DNA of 64,000 nt from Tectiglobus sp965223355 (GTDB lineage: Bacteria; Pseudomonadota; Alphaproteobacteria; Rhizobiales; Hyphomicrobiaceae). The stretch covers positions 2,976,001 through 3,040,000 of the forward strand of contig CBDCWE010000003.1 of NCBI GenBank assembly GCA_965223355.1, written 5' to 3'. Positions 52,650 to 61,845 of the stretch are shown piece after piece. How positions within the stretch are numbered: position 1 is the first letter of the stretch; each line of letters starts with the position of its first letter. Made by a program: the position numbers and the translations under genes. Below the pieces are notes generated by a model. It ran no database searches and was not told the origin of the DNA. It was given only the letters and a program-made list of their open reading frames with translations.

Positions 52650-52724
52650 GCAACAGGTCTGTTTCAATTTCGCTCGAACAGCCGGCAACCGCACGTCAGA
52701 GTTGGGGTGCCCGTGATCAAAGCA

Positions 52725-52842
52725 CGGGTTTCCAAAGGGCAGCGCCCTCAACCAATCGCCGCTGTGCGGCGATCCATGAGGGGCTTTCAGCCCCTCATAC
52801 TCCCCGAGCAGGGGTTGGACCCCTGGACCCCGGGCCGGACGA
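52725..52842 (-). repeat. Family-2 multi-hairpin repeat (reverse, partial)
   Basis: Reverse-oriented copy containing TTTCCAAAGGGCAGCGCCCT, AATCGCCGCTGTGCGGCGAT, TGAGGGGCTTTCAGCCCCTCA and CAGGGGTTGGACCCCTG. It lies between glpK and the DUF808 gene. Confidence 0.78.
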
Positions 52843-52975
52843 GGTCCCACGATCGGCCCTCTCGCGCGCTCCCCAAATCCATCGTATGGTCGCAGCCGTC
52901 GAATCCGTAATCGGCCGAGACCGAACACGATCGCATGCGCCATCAATCCGATAGCCACGGGGGCAGCACCAAGTC

Positions 52976-53956
52976 ATGAGCGGAATTCTCGCACTTCTCG
53001 ATGACATCGCAGCGATTGCCAAACTGGCGGCGAGCCAGGTCGATGACATCGCCGCCCAAGCCGTGAAGGCAGGCGCCAAGTCGGCAGGTGTGGTCATCGA
53101 TGATGCCGCCGTCACGCCGAAATACGTCACCGGATTGCCGGCGGCGCGTGAGCTGCCAATTGTCGCCCGGATCGCCCGCGGCTCAATTTTCAACAAACTG
53201 GTAATCCTGCTGCCGGCGCTGCTCGTGTTGCAGACCTTCGCACCGTGGTCCATTGCACCGTTGCTGCTGGTCGGCGGTGCCTATCTCTCGTTCGAGGGCG
53301 CCGAGAAGATCTGGCACGCACTGATGCATCACAAAGACCCCGGCCCGCAGCAGGCCGAAACGCTCGATGCCGCCCACCTCGAAGAACAACGCGTGCGAGG
53401 TGCGATCAAAACCGACTTCATTCTATCCGCCGAGATCATGACCATCGCACTCGCGACGATTGATGCCGACTCGCTGTGGATGCGCGCCGTGGTGCTGGCG
53501 ATCATCGCAGTTTTGATCACGGCGGTGGTCTACGGTGCCGTCGCGCTGCTGGTCAAAATCGATGACATCGGTGTGCGCATGATCCGAACCGGCACCATGG
53601 CGATAACCCGCGCGACGGGCCGCGGCTTGGTGGCGGCAATGCCGACCGTGCTGTGGCTGATCTCCGTTATCGGCACGGCTGCCATGTTGTGGGTCGGCGG
53701 CAGCATCATCGTCCACACCCTGCACGAAATGCACGTTTCGCTGCCCTACGAGACGATCAACTCCATTGCCAGTACCGTGGCGGGCGGCGGCACGAGCCAA
53801 TGGCTGTTGACCGCCCTGATCGATGCGCTCGTCGGCTTTGTCCTGGGCTCCCTGCTGATGCCGATCGTCGAAGCCGTGCTGGCGCCGATCGCCATGCTCT
53901 TTCCTGAAAAGAAGGCACGGACAACAACCCATCTTACCAGCCCGCATAAATATTGA
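52976..53956 (+). CDS. DUF808-family inner-membrane protein
   Basis: A 326-residue membrane protein. GILALLDDIAAIAKLAASQVDDIAAQAVKAGAKSAGVVIDDAAVTPKYVTGL is the highly conserved DUF808 start, followed by several helices and GAYLSFEGAEKIWHALMHHKD. The C-terminal LGSLLMPIVEAVLAPIAMLFPEKK ends the family. The E. coli homologue is YedI; its function is unknown. Confidence 0.9.
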   Translation: MSGILALLDDIAAIAKLAASQVDDIAAQAVKAGAKSAGVVIDDAAVTPKYVTGLPAARELPIVARIARGSIFNKLVILLPALLVLQTFAPWSIAPLLLVGGAYLSFEGAEKIWHALMHHKDPGPQQAETLDAAHLEEQRVRGAIKTDFILSAEIMTIALATIDADSLWMRAVVLAIIAVLITAVVYGAVALLVKIDDIGVRMIRTGTMAITRATGRGLVAAMPTVLWLISVIGTAAMLWVGGSIIVHTLHEMHVSLPYETINSIASTVAGGGTSQWLLTALIDALVGFVLGSLLMPIVEAVLAPIAMLFPEKKARTTTHLTSPHKY

Positions 53957-54372
53957 TCCGCTTCATGGGTCCTGGCGGCTCACTCGGGCAGGCGCGGTGT
54001 GCCGCGCGATGCGGTGCATCGGGCATCGGGCAGTTGTGTGCGTCAAGTTCTGCAATATGGTCTGGTTGTTCTGGCGCGGTTCTTCCTCTTCAAGTTCCAT
54101 TCTTTTGTTTGGCGCCTGCGCAGCCGTTCGTCCGTTCCGGCCACGCGCCGCACTCGCCGGCGTGTCGAGGGGCGATCACGACCGGCTCGCAGAGCCGCCG
54201 AAGGCCTGGTCTTGGCGGGCCCGAGCACGATGGCACGATGACCGACGTCTCAAAGGCTGTGATCATGTACTGAACCGAGCAGGAAAGAGTTCACCATTTT
54301 CTAACGGCTCACGTTTACCTTTCGCCGCGTGGTAACGTGCAGTCCGTGCTGCGCGGTGAAGGACGCCGAGTT
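53957..54372. other. Intergenic region without recognised content
   Basis: About 415 bases between the DUF808 gene and the small exported-protein gene. Several overlapping frames run through it in all phases, none with a recognisable domain. I see no repeat-family member. Confidence 0.4.
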
Positions 54373-54783
54373 GTGAGATCATTGCTCAAGTTTAAGATGG
54401 CAATCGCGCTGACGTTGTTTGCCGGCTACGTTGTTCATGTCGAGCCAAACGTCGCCCAGGACCCTTACGGTGCGACGACGCGCGCGGTTGGCCGGTTGAT
54501 GACGATCTGCGATCGCAACCCGCAGGAATGCGCGTTGGCATCGCAAACGGCGCAACGGGTCCGGCGCTTCGGCGAAATCGGCTGGGGGCTGGCGAGCGGG
54601 CGCGGGCAGCTGGTCTACGTCACCGATGGCCGGGCCATCGCGGCCGGAGCAGGGCGATCGCCACCGGCGCTATACAATGGTGATACGGGTCATGCTGCGT
54701 GCCCGGCACGGCGCTATGGGGATAGCCCGGCCGCCGCCGGCCAGGGCCTCTCTATCAGCGCGTTGCTCGGCGGGCCGGCTTGA
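54373..54783 (+). CDS. Small exported protein (DUF5330-like)
   Basis: A protein of about 136 residues with a signal-type N-terminus (FKMAIALTLFAGYVVHVEP). The core TTRAVGRLMTICDRNPQECALASQTAQRVRRFGEIGW recalls the short alphaproteobacterial DUF5330 pattern CDRxPxxC. I favour the GTG at 54373 (AAGGA 10 bases before); GTG at 54337 or ATG at 54397 are possible. The C-terminus is low-complexity. No known function. Confidence 0.55.
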   Translation: MRSLLKFKMAIALTLFAGYVVHVEPNVAQDPYGATTRAVGRLMTICDRNPQECALASQTAQRVRRFGEIGWGLASGRGQLVYVTDGRAIAAGAGRSPPALYNGDTGHAACPARRYGDSPAAAGQGLSISALLGGPA

Positions 54784-54850
54784 TACAGACCACAAGTGTG
54801 TTGCGCCCATTGCCCGAAGCCCCAAGTCTGGGGGCGTCGAACGAATTCGC

Positions 54851-56254
54851 CTACGCAACCGTCGCAATGGTATCGCGGATGTCCGCAGCTTCGGCCAATG
54901 CGGCGAACGCAGCGGCCGCGGCTTCGGCCCGCCGGTGCCCGCAAACCGGCGCGGCGAGGCTGACAAACTTACTGCAAAGCCGCTGCCATTGGCGGTTCAA
55001 ATCGGTTTCCGGACGGCCACTATCGTGCGTCACATCGAACGCTCTGCCGTCCTTGAGCGCAGCCTTGACCCGCGTCACCATGCGATTGCGATCAGCCTCG
55101 AACACGACGTTGACGCGCGCGCGCGTCGCGATGTAGCGGGCATCGTTGGCGTTGTCTTCTGAATAGGTTTCGAGCGCGCCGGTGTCAGCGCCGTCAAAGG
55201 CCATCACCGCCAGGTGCCGAATTGAGAACTTGAGATCCAGGCCCGTCTTCGGATCGGGCTTGTTGCAGTTGTTGGCGTGGCGCGGATTGACATAAAGGGT
55301 CACGCTTTCCAGGGCATCCAGATCGATGTCGTGGGCAGCTCTGAGATCCTGCACCGCGTTGAGCGTCGCGTGGGTCGAATAGCAGGCTGCGTGATACTTG
55401 AAGAGGATACGCTCAACTTCAAAGACACCATCCGGCCCCGGTTCCGGCGCCTTCGGTGTGAATTCCGGCACTTGCGCAAACGCAAAGCCTTGCGGCGCTT
55501 CGATGGCATCTGGGTTGGCCGTGAAGCCACGCGCTGCAAGCCGCGCCGCCAACAGGCCGTTGGCCGCCGCCGTCCCGGCGTGAAACGGTTTCGACATCGT
55601 GCCGAAATTGCATTTGAGCCCCGCCCCCTGCGTCGCCGCCAGTGCTAAGGCCCGCGCCGTCGTTTCCGCATCGAGCTGCATCAGCTTGGCCGCCGCCGCC
55701 GCCGCGCCAAACGCCCCGAGCGTTCCCGTCGCGTGAAATCCTTGTTCGTAGTGCGAGCTGACCGCCCGCGTCGCACTGTCGGTCATCGCCCCGAGCCGGC
55801 ACGCGATCTGCACCCCGGCAACAAAGGCTGTGATAATGTCCTTGCCGCTCGCACCGAGTTCCTCACCCAAGGCGAAGATCGCAGGCGCAACGGGCGCGGT
55901 TGGATGCCCGTGCATCGCCTCGGCAACGTCATCATAGTCGAACGCGTGGGATGCGGCACCGTTGATCAGCGCTGCGGTATGCTTGGACGCCGACTGCTGC
56001 CGGCCGATCAAGGTACAGGTGCCGGGCGCGTCGCCAACCAGCTCGTCGGCGAGAATCCTGACCAGCGGTTGGTTGGCAGCGGCCAGCGCGACGCCGGCCC
56101 AGTCAAGCAGCGCATGCGTTGACCACGTCACCGGCCGCTCGCCGAGATCTTCAAATCTCAACCCGGCGACCCATTCCGCCAGCCGTCGCGTCGTCCCGAG
56201 CGCGGCCTCGTTTGGCGACCCGGGACCAACCGCCGGAGCTTCAGCCACAGCCAT
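54851..56254 (-). CDS. MmgE/PrpD-family protein
   Basis: A 467-residue protein of the 2-methylcitrate dehydratase superfamily. LADELVGDAPGTCTLIGRQQSASKHTAALINGAASHAFDYDDV is the N-terminal signature, then HPTAPVAPAIFALGEELGASGKDIITAFVAGVQIACRLG and GFHATGTLGAFGAAAAAAKLM. The C-terminal KYHAACYSTHATLNAVQDLR also fits. I use the ATG at 56254; upstream in-frame codons are Arg-rich and unlikely. Not next to prpB/prpC, so the substrate is open (an aconitate/itaconate-type or other dicarboxylate). Confidence 0.9.
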   Translation of the reverse strand: MAVAEAPAVGPGSPNEAALGTTRRLAEWVAGLRFEDLGERPVTWSTHALLDWAGVALAAANQPLVRILADELVGDAPGTCTLIGRQQSASKHTAALINGAASHAFDYDDVAEAMHGHPTAPVAPAIFALGEELGASGKDIITAFVAGVQIACRLGAMTDSATRAVSSHYEQGFHATGTLGAFGAAAAAAKLMQLDAETTARALALAATQGAGLKCNFGTMSKPFHAGTAAANGLLAARLAARGFTANPDAIEAPQGFAFAQVPEFTPKAPEPGPDGVFEVERILFKYHAACYSTHATLNAVQDLRAAHDIDLDALESVTLYVNPRHANNCNKPDPKTGLDLKFSIRHLAVMAFDGADTGALETYSEDNANDARYIATRARVNVVFEADRNRMVTRVKAALKDGRAFDVTHDSGRPETDLNRQWQRLCSKFVSLAAPVCGHRRAEAAAAAFAALAEAADIRDTIATVA

Positions 56255-56363
56255 ATCAACCTCACCAGCATTTGTTGACCGGCGCCGATCGAAGTTCGCA
56301 CGACACCAACGCAAGATCGTGCAGTCGCCGAACAGTCTAAAGAAATGAACCGGCCGCCTACGC

Positions 56364-57461
56364 CTATTTCGTAGCGGCCTCCTTCTGCGATTTCGCCGCA
56401 AACTCGGTGAAATCGCTGGCAACGGCACCAAACCCGCCCAACAAACTGCTGAGCTTGCGTTGACGCTTGGTATCAACGCTGACGGTCGCCGTCATGCCGG
56501 CCCGCAGCGGTGGCTCACCTGCCCTTGGCTTCAAATAGATCTTGACCGGCAGGCGTTGCACCACCTTGACCCAGTTGCCGGATGCATTCTGCGGCGGCAA
56601 CAACGCGAATTCGGCACCTGTTGCCGGGCTGATGCTGATGACTTCGGCTTCCCACTCGATGTCGGGATAGATGTCCAAGACAACGGTCGCAGACATTGCT
56701 TCGCGGACATGCGTCAGTTCGGTTTCCTTGAAGTTGGCTTCGACCCAGGGCCGCGAATCGACGACGACGGCGAACAACGGTTTGTCCGGTTCGACGTATT
56801 CACCCGGCTGTAGCTTGACGTTGACCGCCCGCCCTGAAACCGGCGCGCGGATGACCGTGCGGCGCAGATTGAGCTCCGCTTCGCTCAAGGCGGCGAGCTT
56901 TTCGCGCACTTCCGGATGATCATCGACTTCGAGGTCGGCCGATCCACCAAGCTGGGCGAGCATGCGCTGCACCTTGGTCTTCATCACCATCACCCGGTTC
57001 TTCGCCTGCCGCGTATTGTCCTCGGCTTGTTCGAGCTTGGACGACGATACGATGTTGCGCTCGGCGAGTTGACGGTTGCGTTTCAGTTGGGATTCCTGAT
57101 ACGCGATTTTGTCTTTGGATTCCTTGAGTTCGCTGCGTGCCTGTTTCCATTCGGCAATCAATGTCGCGACCTTGTTGCGCGTTGTGTCGACTTCGGCCTT
57201 GGCCTTCGCAACGGCAATCCGGAACGGTTCATCGTCCAGTTCCAACAATCTTTCACCGCGCTTGAGCTGCGAGTGATCCGTCACGAACACGCGCTTGATG
57301 CGCCCCGTCACCTCGGCAGAAACGCGTGCGATGTCGGCTTTGACGTAGGCATTCTCCGTCGTGATGTAACGACCACCCCAGAGCCACACGAGCGCTGCGG
57401 CAGCAACGGCGAGGCATGGCACGACGACCAATAGAAACGGTCTGACCAAACTCTTTATCAT
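56364..57461 (-). CDS. emrA: Membrane-fusion protein of a tripartite exporter (EmrA/HlyD type)
   Basis: A 365-residue protein anchored by one N-terminal helix (FLLVVVPCLAVAAAALVWLWGG). A lipoyl half-motif (TENAYVKADIARVSAEVTGRIKRVFVTDHSQLKRGERLLELDD) is followed by a long coiled-coil (residues ~95-190), the second half-motif (VIRAPVSGRAVNVKLQPGEYVEPDKPLFAVV) and a beta-barrel. It links the EmrB-type pump at 58232 to an outer-membrane channel. Cotranscribed with marR, 8 bases downstream. Confidence 0.93.
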   Translation of the reverse strand: MIKSLVRPFLLVVVPCLAVAAAALVWLWGGRYITTENAYVKADIARVSAEVTGRIKRVFVTDHSQLKRGERLLELDDEPFRIAVAKAKAEVDTTRNKVATLIAEWKQARSELKESKDKIAYQESQLKRNRQLAERNIVSSSKLEQAEDNTRQAKNRVMVMKTKVQRMLAQLGGSADLEVDDHPEVREKLAALSEAELNLRRTVIRAPVSGRAVNVKLQPGEYVEPDKPLFAVVVDSRPWVEANFKETELTHVREAMSATVVLDIYPDIEWEAEVISISPATGAEFALLPPQNASGNWVKVVQRLPVKIYLKPRAGEPPLRAGMTATVSVDTKRQRKLSSLLGGFGAVASDFTEFAAKSQKEAATK

Positions 57462-57469
57462 TCTAGTTC

Positions 57470-57982
57470 CTACCTTGCATCTGCATGTTCGGTGTTGTCG
57501 AAGCGTTCGGAAAGATCTTGCACGCCGTCGTCCGCCGCCGAATCATATTCCGCCAATTGCAGAAGCTGCTTCTTGACCCGCCGCATGAGTTTGGCGAGCA
57601 TCCGCTGCTCGCTCGAACTGAGATCACGCAAGGCATCTTCGACCGTTGCCTCGGCAATCGGCCAGATCAGACCGTGGAGCTGTTCTGCCTCATGCGTTAA
57701 ATGCAGGCGATTGACCCGTCGATCATTGGGATCTGCGCGCCGCTCCAACCAACCCTTCAGTTCCATTCTGTCGATCAGTCGGCCGGCCGTTGCCTTTTCG
57801 ATTTCGAGCAGGTCGGCGATCTCGGTTTGGCTTAGTCCGGGATGGCGGTGGACGCGCGCAATCACCACCCATTGCGCCCGCGTCAGGCCGAGGCTGCGCA
57901 CACGCCGCTCAAACACGGTCCGCAACAGACGGGCCACATCCGTCAGCGTGTACCCAATATAGTGTTCTTCGTCGGGTGACAT
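57470..57982 (-). CDS. MarR-family transcriptional regulator
   Basis: A 170-residue winged-helix regulator. LTDVARLLRTVFERRVRSLGLTRAQWVVIARVHRHPGLSQTEIADLLEIEKATAGRLIDRMELKGWLERRADPNDRRVNRLHLT is the full DNA-binding domain. The C-terminal ~40 residues are more acidic. It is located between the pump gene and emrA, and it most likely represses both divergent units. A palindrome lies upstream at 58066. Confidence 0.93.
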   Translation of the reverse strand: MSPDEEHYIGYTLTDVARLLRTVFERRVRSLGLTRAQWVVIARVHRHPGLSQTEIADLLEIEKATAGRLIDRMELKGWLERRADPNDRRVNRLHLTHEAEQLHGLIWPIAEATVEDALRDLSSSEQRMLAKLMRRVKKQLLQLAEYDSAADDGVQDLSERFDNTEHADAR

Positions 57983-58065
57983 CGTCTCGGATCCTTGGGC
58001 CCAACGTGTGGTCTTCGCGCTGAGCCTGAGGCTCTACGACGCAAAGACAGGTGACCCGGAATAAT

Positions 58066-58079
58066 GTAACCTAAGTTAC
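58066..58079. promoter_or_regulatory. Candidate MarR operator between marR and emrB
   Basis: GTAAC-CTAA-GTTAC is a perfect 5-bp inverted repeat with 4-base centre, set in an AT-rich patch of the otherwise GC-rich divergent intergenic region. The size and symmetry suit a MarR dimer. Confidence 0.6.
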
Positions 58080-58231
58080 TATCGCCGTGGTTAAGGTCGT
58101 CAAGGCAAAATTCGTCGCGATGTGCCGATGTTTCCAAGCTAAACAGCTGAGCCATATGAGAATTCCCAGATGTTCGGCGGTTTTTGCATTGCTGCTCTGC
58201 GCTAGAAGCAGACCACGGATAAGCGCCAGAC

Positions 58232-59758
58232 ATGTCTGATGACGATGCTGTCTACGATCTGTCACCGGCCCGGCGGGTGCTGGTTCTAATCGTCATCATT
58301 ACCGCCACGACCATCTATTCCTCATCGATTCTGATCGTCTCGGCACTATTGCCGAAGCTGCAGGGTGCACTCGGCTCGACCCAGGACGAAGTGTCATGGA
58401 CAATGACCTTCAACATCCTGGCAACTGCCGTCGTAACGCCGATGACCGGCTGGCTGGCGGAGCGCTTCGGCAGGCGCGCAACGATGGTTTGGTGCGCTGC
58501 CATCTTCGGCATCTCGACCTTCTTGTGCGGTGCATCGACGGCGCTGGAAGAGCTGATCTTCTGGCGGGTTGTTCAGGGTGCTGCTGGCGCCCCGCTTATT
58601 CCGCTCGGCCAGGCCATCATGCTCGACACCTATCCGCGTCGCCAGCACGGCTTCGTGATGGCGATCATGGGCATGGCCAACATGATCGGCCCGTCGCTCG
58701 GTCCGACCCTCGCCGGCGAGGTCTCGGAAGCCCTAAGCTGGCGATGGGGGTTCTGGATGGTTGTGCCGGTTACGATCATCACGGTGATCGGCTGCCAGCT
58801 GTTCATTCCGAGACGCACCAGCCGCAAGCTTGCCCTGCTTGATTGGTCGGGCTTCATTACGCTTTCGATCGCGATCGCCTGTACGCAGTTGATGTTCTCG
58901 CGCGGCCAGCGCCTCGACTGGTTTGAGTCAACCGAAATCGTTATCGCCGCCTTCGTGGCGATCGTGTCGTTCTACATGTTCCTTGCGCACAGCCTGACCG
59001 CCACGGAGCCCTTCCTGCGCCTGTCCCTGTTCAAGGATCGCAACTTCTCGCTCGGTATGCTGTTGGTGTTCCTGTTCGGGATGCTGAATTTCGCGCCGGT
59101 CGTGCTGTTGCCGCCGCTCCTGCAAAACCACGCCGGCTATCCGGATTCGGCCATCGGTGTGTTCATCGGCTGGCGCGGTTTCGGCACCCTGATCGGCTTT
59201 TTCATCGCGATGTTGACCGGCCGCATCGATCCGCGGATCATGATGATCATCGGCTTTGCGATGCAGGGCTACGGCGGCTATCAGATGATGCTGTTCGACC
59301 TCAACGTCGGCCAAACCACGCTCGCGACCTGGTCGCTGGTGCAGGGTGCCGGCATCGGCGTGACGTGGGTGCCGATGACCATCGTCACGTTCTACACCCT
59401 CAGGCCTGAATCGCGGCCGGAAGGCATGGCGATCTACCATCTCCTGCGCAATTTCGGCTCGAGCCTGTTCATCTCGATCGCCGTCGCCGAAATCGTGCGC
59501 GCGACCGGCAGCAACTATGCGCGCTTGTCGGAAACCGCCTCGCCGTTCAACAAGCTTTGGACCATGCCCTGGGCATCCGGTTCGTGGTCGATCGAAAGCG
59601 TCGAAGGCATGGCCCGCTTCGCCAAGGAGGTTGCCCGCCAGGCCATCATGCTGGGTTACGTCAATGCGTTCTGGATGTATGCCCTGGTTGCCCTGATAGC
59701 GGTCCCCTTCTGTCTGCTTGCAAGGCTGCCGAAGGCACCGGCGACCGGCTCAGGCTGA
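58232..59758 (+). CDS. emrB: DHA2-family MFS drug exporter (EmrB type), third copy
   Basis: A 508-residue 14-helix pump. ILIVSALLPKLQGALGSTQDEVSWTMTFNILATAVVTPMTGWLAERFGRRA contains motif A, and GMANMIGPSLGPTLAGEVSEALSWRWGF is motif C. Unlike the two other copies it has an adjacent emrA and marR, forming a regulated tripartite exporter. Its 3' end overlaps the convergent GMC gene by nine bases. Confidence 0.94.
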   Translation: MSDDDAVYDLSPARRVLVLIVIITATTIYSSSILIVSALLPKLQGALGSTQDEVSWTMTFNILATAVVTPMTGWLAERFGRRATMVWCAAIFGISTFLCGASTALEELIFWRVVQGAAGAPLIPLGQAIMLDTYPRRQHGFVMAIMGMANMIGPSLGPTLAGEVSEALSWRWGFWMVVPVTIITVIGCQLFIPRRTSRKLALLDWSGFITLSIAIACTQLMFSRGQRLDWFESTEIVIAAFVAIVSFYMFLAHSLTATEPFLRLSLFKDRNFSLGMLLVFLFGMLNFAPVVLLPPLLQNHAGYPDSAIGVFIGWRGFGTLIGFFIAMLTGRIDPRIMMIIGFAMQGYGGYQMMLFDLNVGQTTLATWSLVQGAGIGVTWVPMTIVTFYTLRPESRPEGMAIYHLLRNFGSSLFISIAVAEIVRATGSNYARLSETASPFNKLWTMPWASGSWSIESVEGMARFAKEVARQAIMLGYVNAFWMYALVALIAVPFCLLARLPKAPATGSG

Positions 59759-61468
59759 TCGCACACGGCCGGGCTGATCCACTGCCACGCCGGCCCCGTC
59801 GTTGCGCGGATCAAACGAAATCGAAAAGCCGACATCCTGCGCCATATGCATCATCGCTCGTTCCGACAGCGCCGTAATGGTCAACAGCGGATTGACCCCG
59901 AGTGAGCGCGGTATGATCGAGCCGTCGATCACGTAGAGGCCCTTATGGACGGCCTGCGCGCCCGCACCTTTGGGGTCAAACACCTGCGATTTGTGATTGA
60001 CGACGCCGTCGCTGGCCGCCGAGCCCATGCCGCAGCCCCCGAGCGGGTGGGCGGTGGCCGGCTGATGGCCCATCACCGATCCCGCCAGCGGGTTCTTCAC
60101 ATAGCTGCCGCCGACATTGCCGACCAGTTGCCCAAGCACGCCGTCAAGGCGCTGGTAGACGGGCTCGTCAATCGCCGTCGGCCAGACGACACGCAACGCG
60201 TCGCCGTCGAGGACTAAGCGCCCGGAGGCTGAGTCGTGCGAGACGGCAAAAAACGTCTGCAGGCTTGCAAGCGGGCCCCTGTAGACGCCGTTGATCAGGC
60301 TCTTGAGGGCGCCGAGCAAGCGCCCGTTCGGCACGAACATCACCGGCAGGATCGGCGCCAACGCCGACGGCAGCGCACCCTCCTGCACGCGCAATTCGTT
60401 GGCGAGTTGGTCGGCATCGTCGACTTCATACTGGCCCGTCACAGATGCGCCAACGGGTGCCAGCCCGTCCTTCACGGGATGGCCGACACCGATGGCGTTG
60501 ACGGCAACCTTGGCACCGTATCCGAACGCAATGATATCGCCATTGGCTGAAAACCGTTCCCCGAGCCGATCGGAAACGGCCAGTCCTGCCGCCTGCGAGC
60601 GCAACAAGATCTCGGTGGACCCGAGCGTGCCGGCAGCCAGAATGACGATTTCGCCCGACAGCTGCCGCGCGCGGTCCGCCGGCGTGCACGATCGATCGCT
60701 GTTGAGCACGTGAACCCGCCAGCCGCCGGCGCCGTCCGTGTCGCCCGTGCCTTGCTCGACGCGCAACACCTTTGCCTGCGTGAAAATCTCCGCGCCATGG
60801 CGCACGGCGTCAGGCAGATAGGTGAGCGCCACCGTGTTCTTGGCACCGACATTGCAGCCGCCGCAACAGTCACCGCAGCGCGTGCAGGCCGGCTGTGCGA
60901 TACCGCCGGCACTGACCCGGGCATCGTAGCTGACCACGATCTCCGGCGCGACGGTCCGCCCCGGCATCCCCGCACTGGCTTGGAGCAGCGATTGAAACTT
61001 GGTCTGGCGATCGGCTTGCGGATCGCTGCACGGCTGCAACCATTGCCGGGCGCGCTCAAATCCCTGATCCAACAGCCCGTCCTGCAGGATCTGGTCGGGA
61101 AACCGCTGATCGGCAAACACCCGCCGATCGGGTCGCAGCGCGACGCCGGCGTTGACCAGCGAACCACCGCCCAACCCGCAGCCGACAAGCACGTGCATGT
61201 CCTCGCCCAGGCGTACGTCGTAGAGGCCGTTTTCAGAACCGAGGCTCATGCGCTTGCCGGTCACGCGCATTTCATTGCGCATGTCCGGGAACCGTGACGG
61301 GAATTCACCGGTGACGAACTCGCGTCCGCGTTCGAGCACGGCAACGCGTTTTCCGGCCCGTGCCAGCCGCGACGCCGCGACGCCGCCGCCATAGCCGGAG
61401 CCGACGATGATCACGTCATAGTGGCGCCCGGCCTGATCGAGCGATTTGGCAAGACGTGTCACAACCAT
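59750..61468 (-). CDS. GMC-family oxidoreductase, cholesterol-oxidase-like
   Basis: A 572-residue flavoenzyme. YDVIIVGSGYGGGVAASRLARAGKRVAVLERG is the FAD motif. VLVGCGLGGGSLVNAGVALRPD and the Cys-rich loop CTRCGDCCGGCNVGAKNTVALTYL are typical of the cholesterol-oxidase-type subgroup. HPLGGCGMG and GSIIPRSLGVNPLLTITALSERAM close the active site. Substrate unknown (sterol, terpene alcohol or other). The C-terminus overlaps emrB by nine bases. Confidence 0.9.
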   Translation of the reverse strand: MVVTRLAKSLDQAGRHYDVIIVGSGYGGGVAASRLARAGKRVAVLERGREFVTGEFPSRFPDMRNEMRVTGKRMSLGSENGLYDVRLGEDMHVLVGCGLGGGSLVNAGVALRPDRRVFADQRFPDQILQDGLLDQGFERARQWLQPCSDPQADRQTKFQSLLQASAGMPGRTVAPEIVVSYDARVSAGGIAQPACTRCGDCCGGCNVGAKNTVALTYLPDAVRHGAEIFTQAKVLRVEQGTGDTDGAGGWRVHVLNSDRSCTPADRARQLSGEIVILAAGTLGSTEILLRSQAAGLAVSDRLGERFSANGDIIAFGYGAKVAVNAIGVGHPVKDGLAPVGASVTGQYEVDDADQLANELRVQEGALPSALAPILPVMFVPNGRLLGALKSLINGVYRGPLASLQTFFAVSHDSASGRLVLDGDALRVVWPTAIDEPVYQRLDGVLGQLVGNVGGSYVKNPLAGSVMGHQPATAHPLGGCGMGSAASDGVVNHKSQVFDPKGAGAQAVHKGLYVIDGSIIPRSLGVNPLLTITALSERAMMHMAQDVGFSISFDPRNDGAGVAVDQPGRVRSA

Positions 61469-61507
61469 TCCTTCTTCGTGTTCGCACAGCCTATGGCGTT
61501 TCCGACT

Positions 61508-61689
61508 TAGGGAGACACTGAATAAGTCCGAGATCCGGGCGATCCATCCCCTGGTCAGGGACTATGAGGGGCGGACAAGCCCCGCATGGATCGCCGCAAA
61601 GCGGCGATCAAGTCAAGGGCTCTGCCCTTAACGATCCCGCCCACGGGCATGACCCTTTGGAAGCCTGAGACTTGTTCAGAGGCTCCTTA
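61508..61689 (+). repeat. Family-2 multi-hairpin repeat, nearly complete
   Basis: Left end CTTAGGGAGACACTGAATAA (61506-61525) and right end GACTTGTTCAGAGGCTCCTT (61669-61688) are inverted. Hairpins in order are ATCCATCCCCTGGTCAGGG, TGAGGGGCGGACAAGCCCCGCA, GATCGCCGCAAAGCGGCGATC, AAGGGCTCTGCCCTT and CGGGCATGACCCTTTGG. The best copy for defining the family. Confidence 0.88.
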
Positions 61690-61845
61690 GCTCGAACCAG
61701 CCCGCGCGCCGGCCACCCACAGGCGCGTTCGACCGTGGTCGCGGCGGTTGGGTCGACGCGCGGGACCGCTCCAGCTATGTCTGCCGGTCATCTCTGCCAG
61801 TCAACTCTGAAAGCCATCTCGCCAACCAAGAAAGCCTGCTGGTTT

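Noticed and set aside
61672..61845. N-terminal extension of the TauE/SafE permease
   Set aside because: It begins inside a family-2 repeat and lacks membrane character; the ATG at 61846 starts the conserved first helix.
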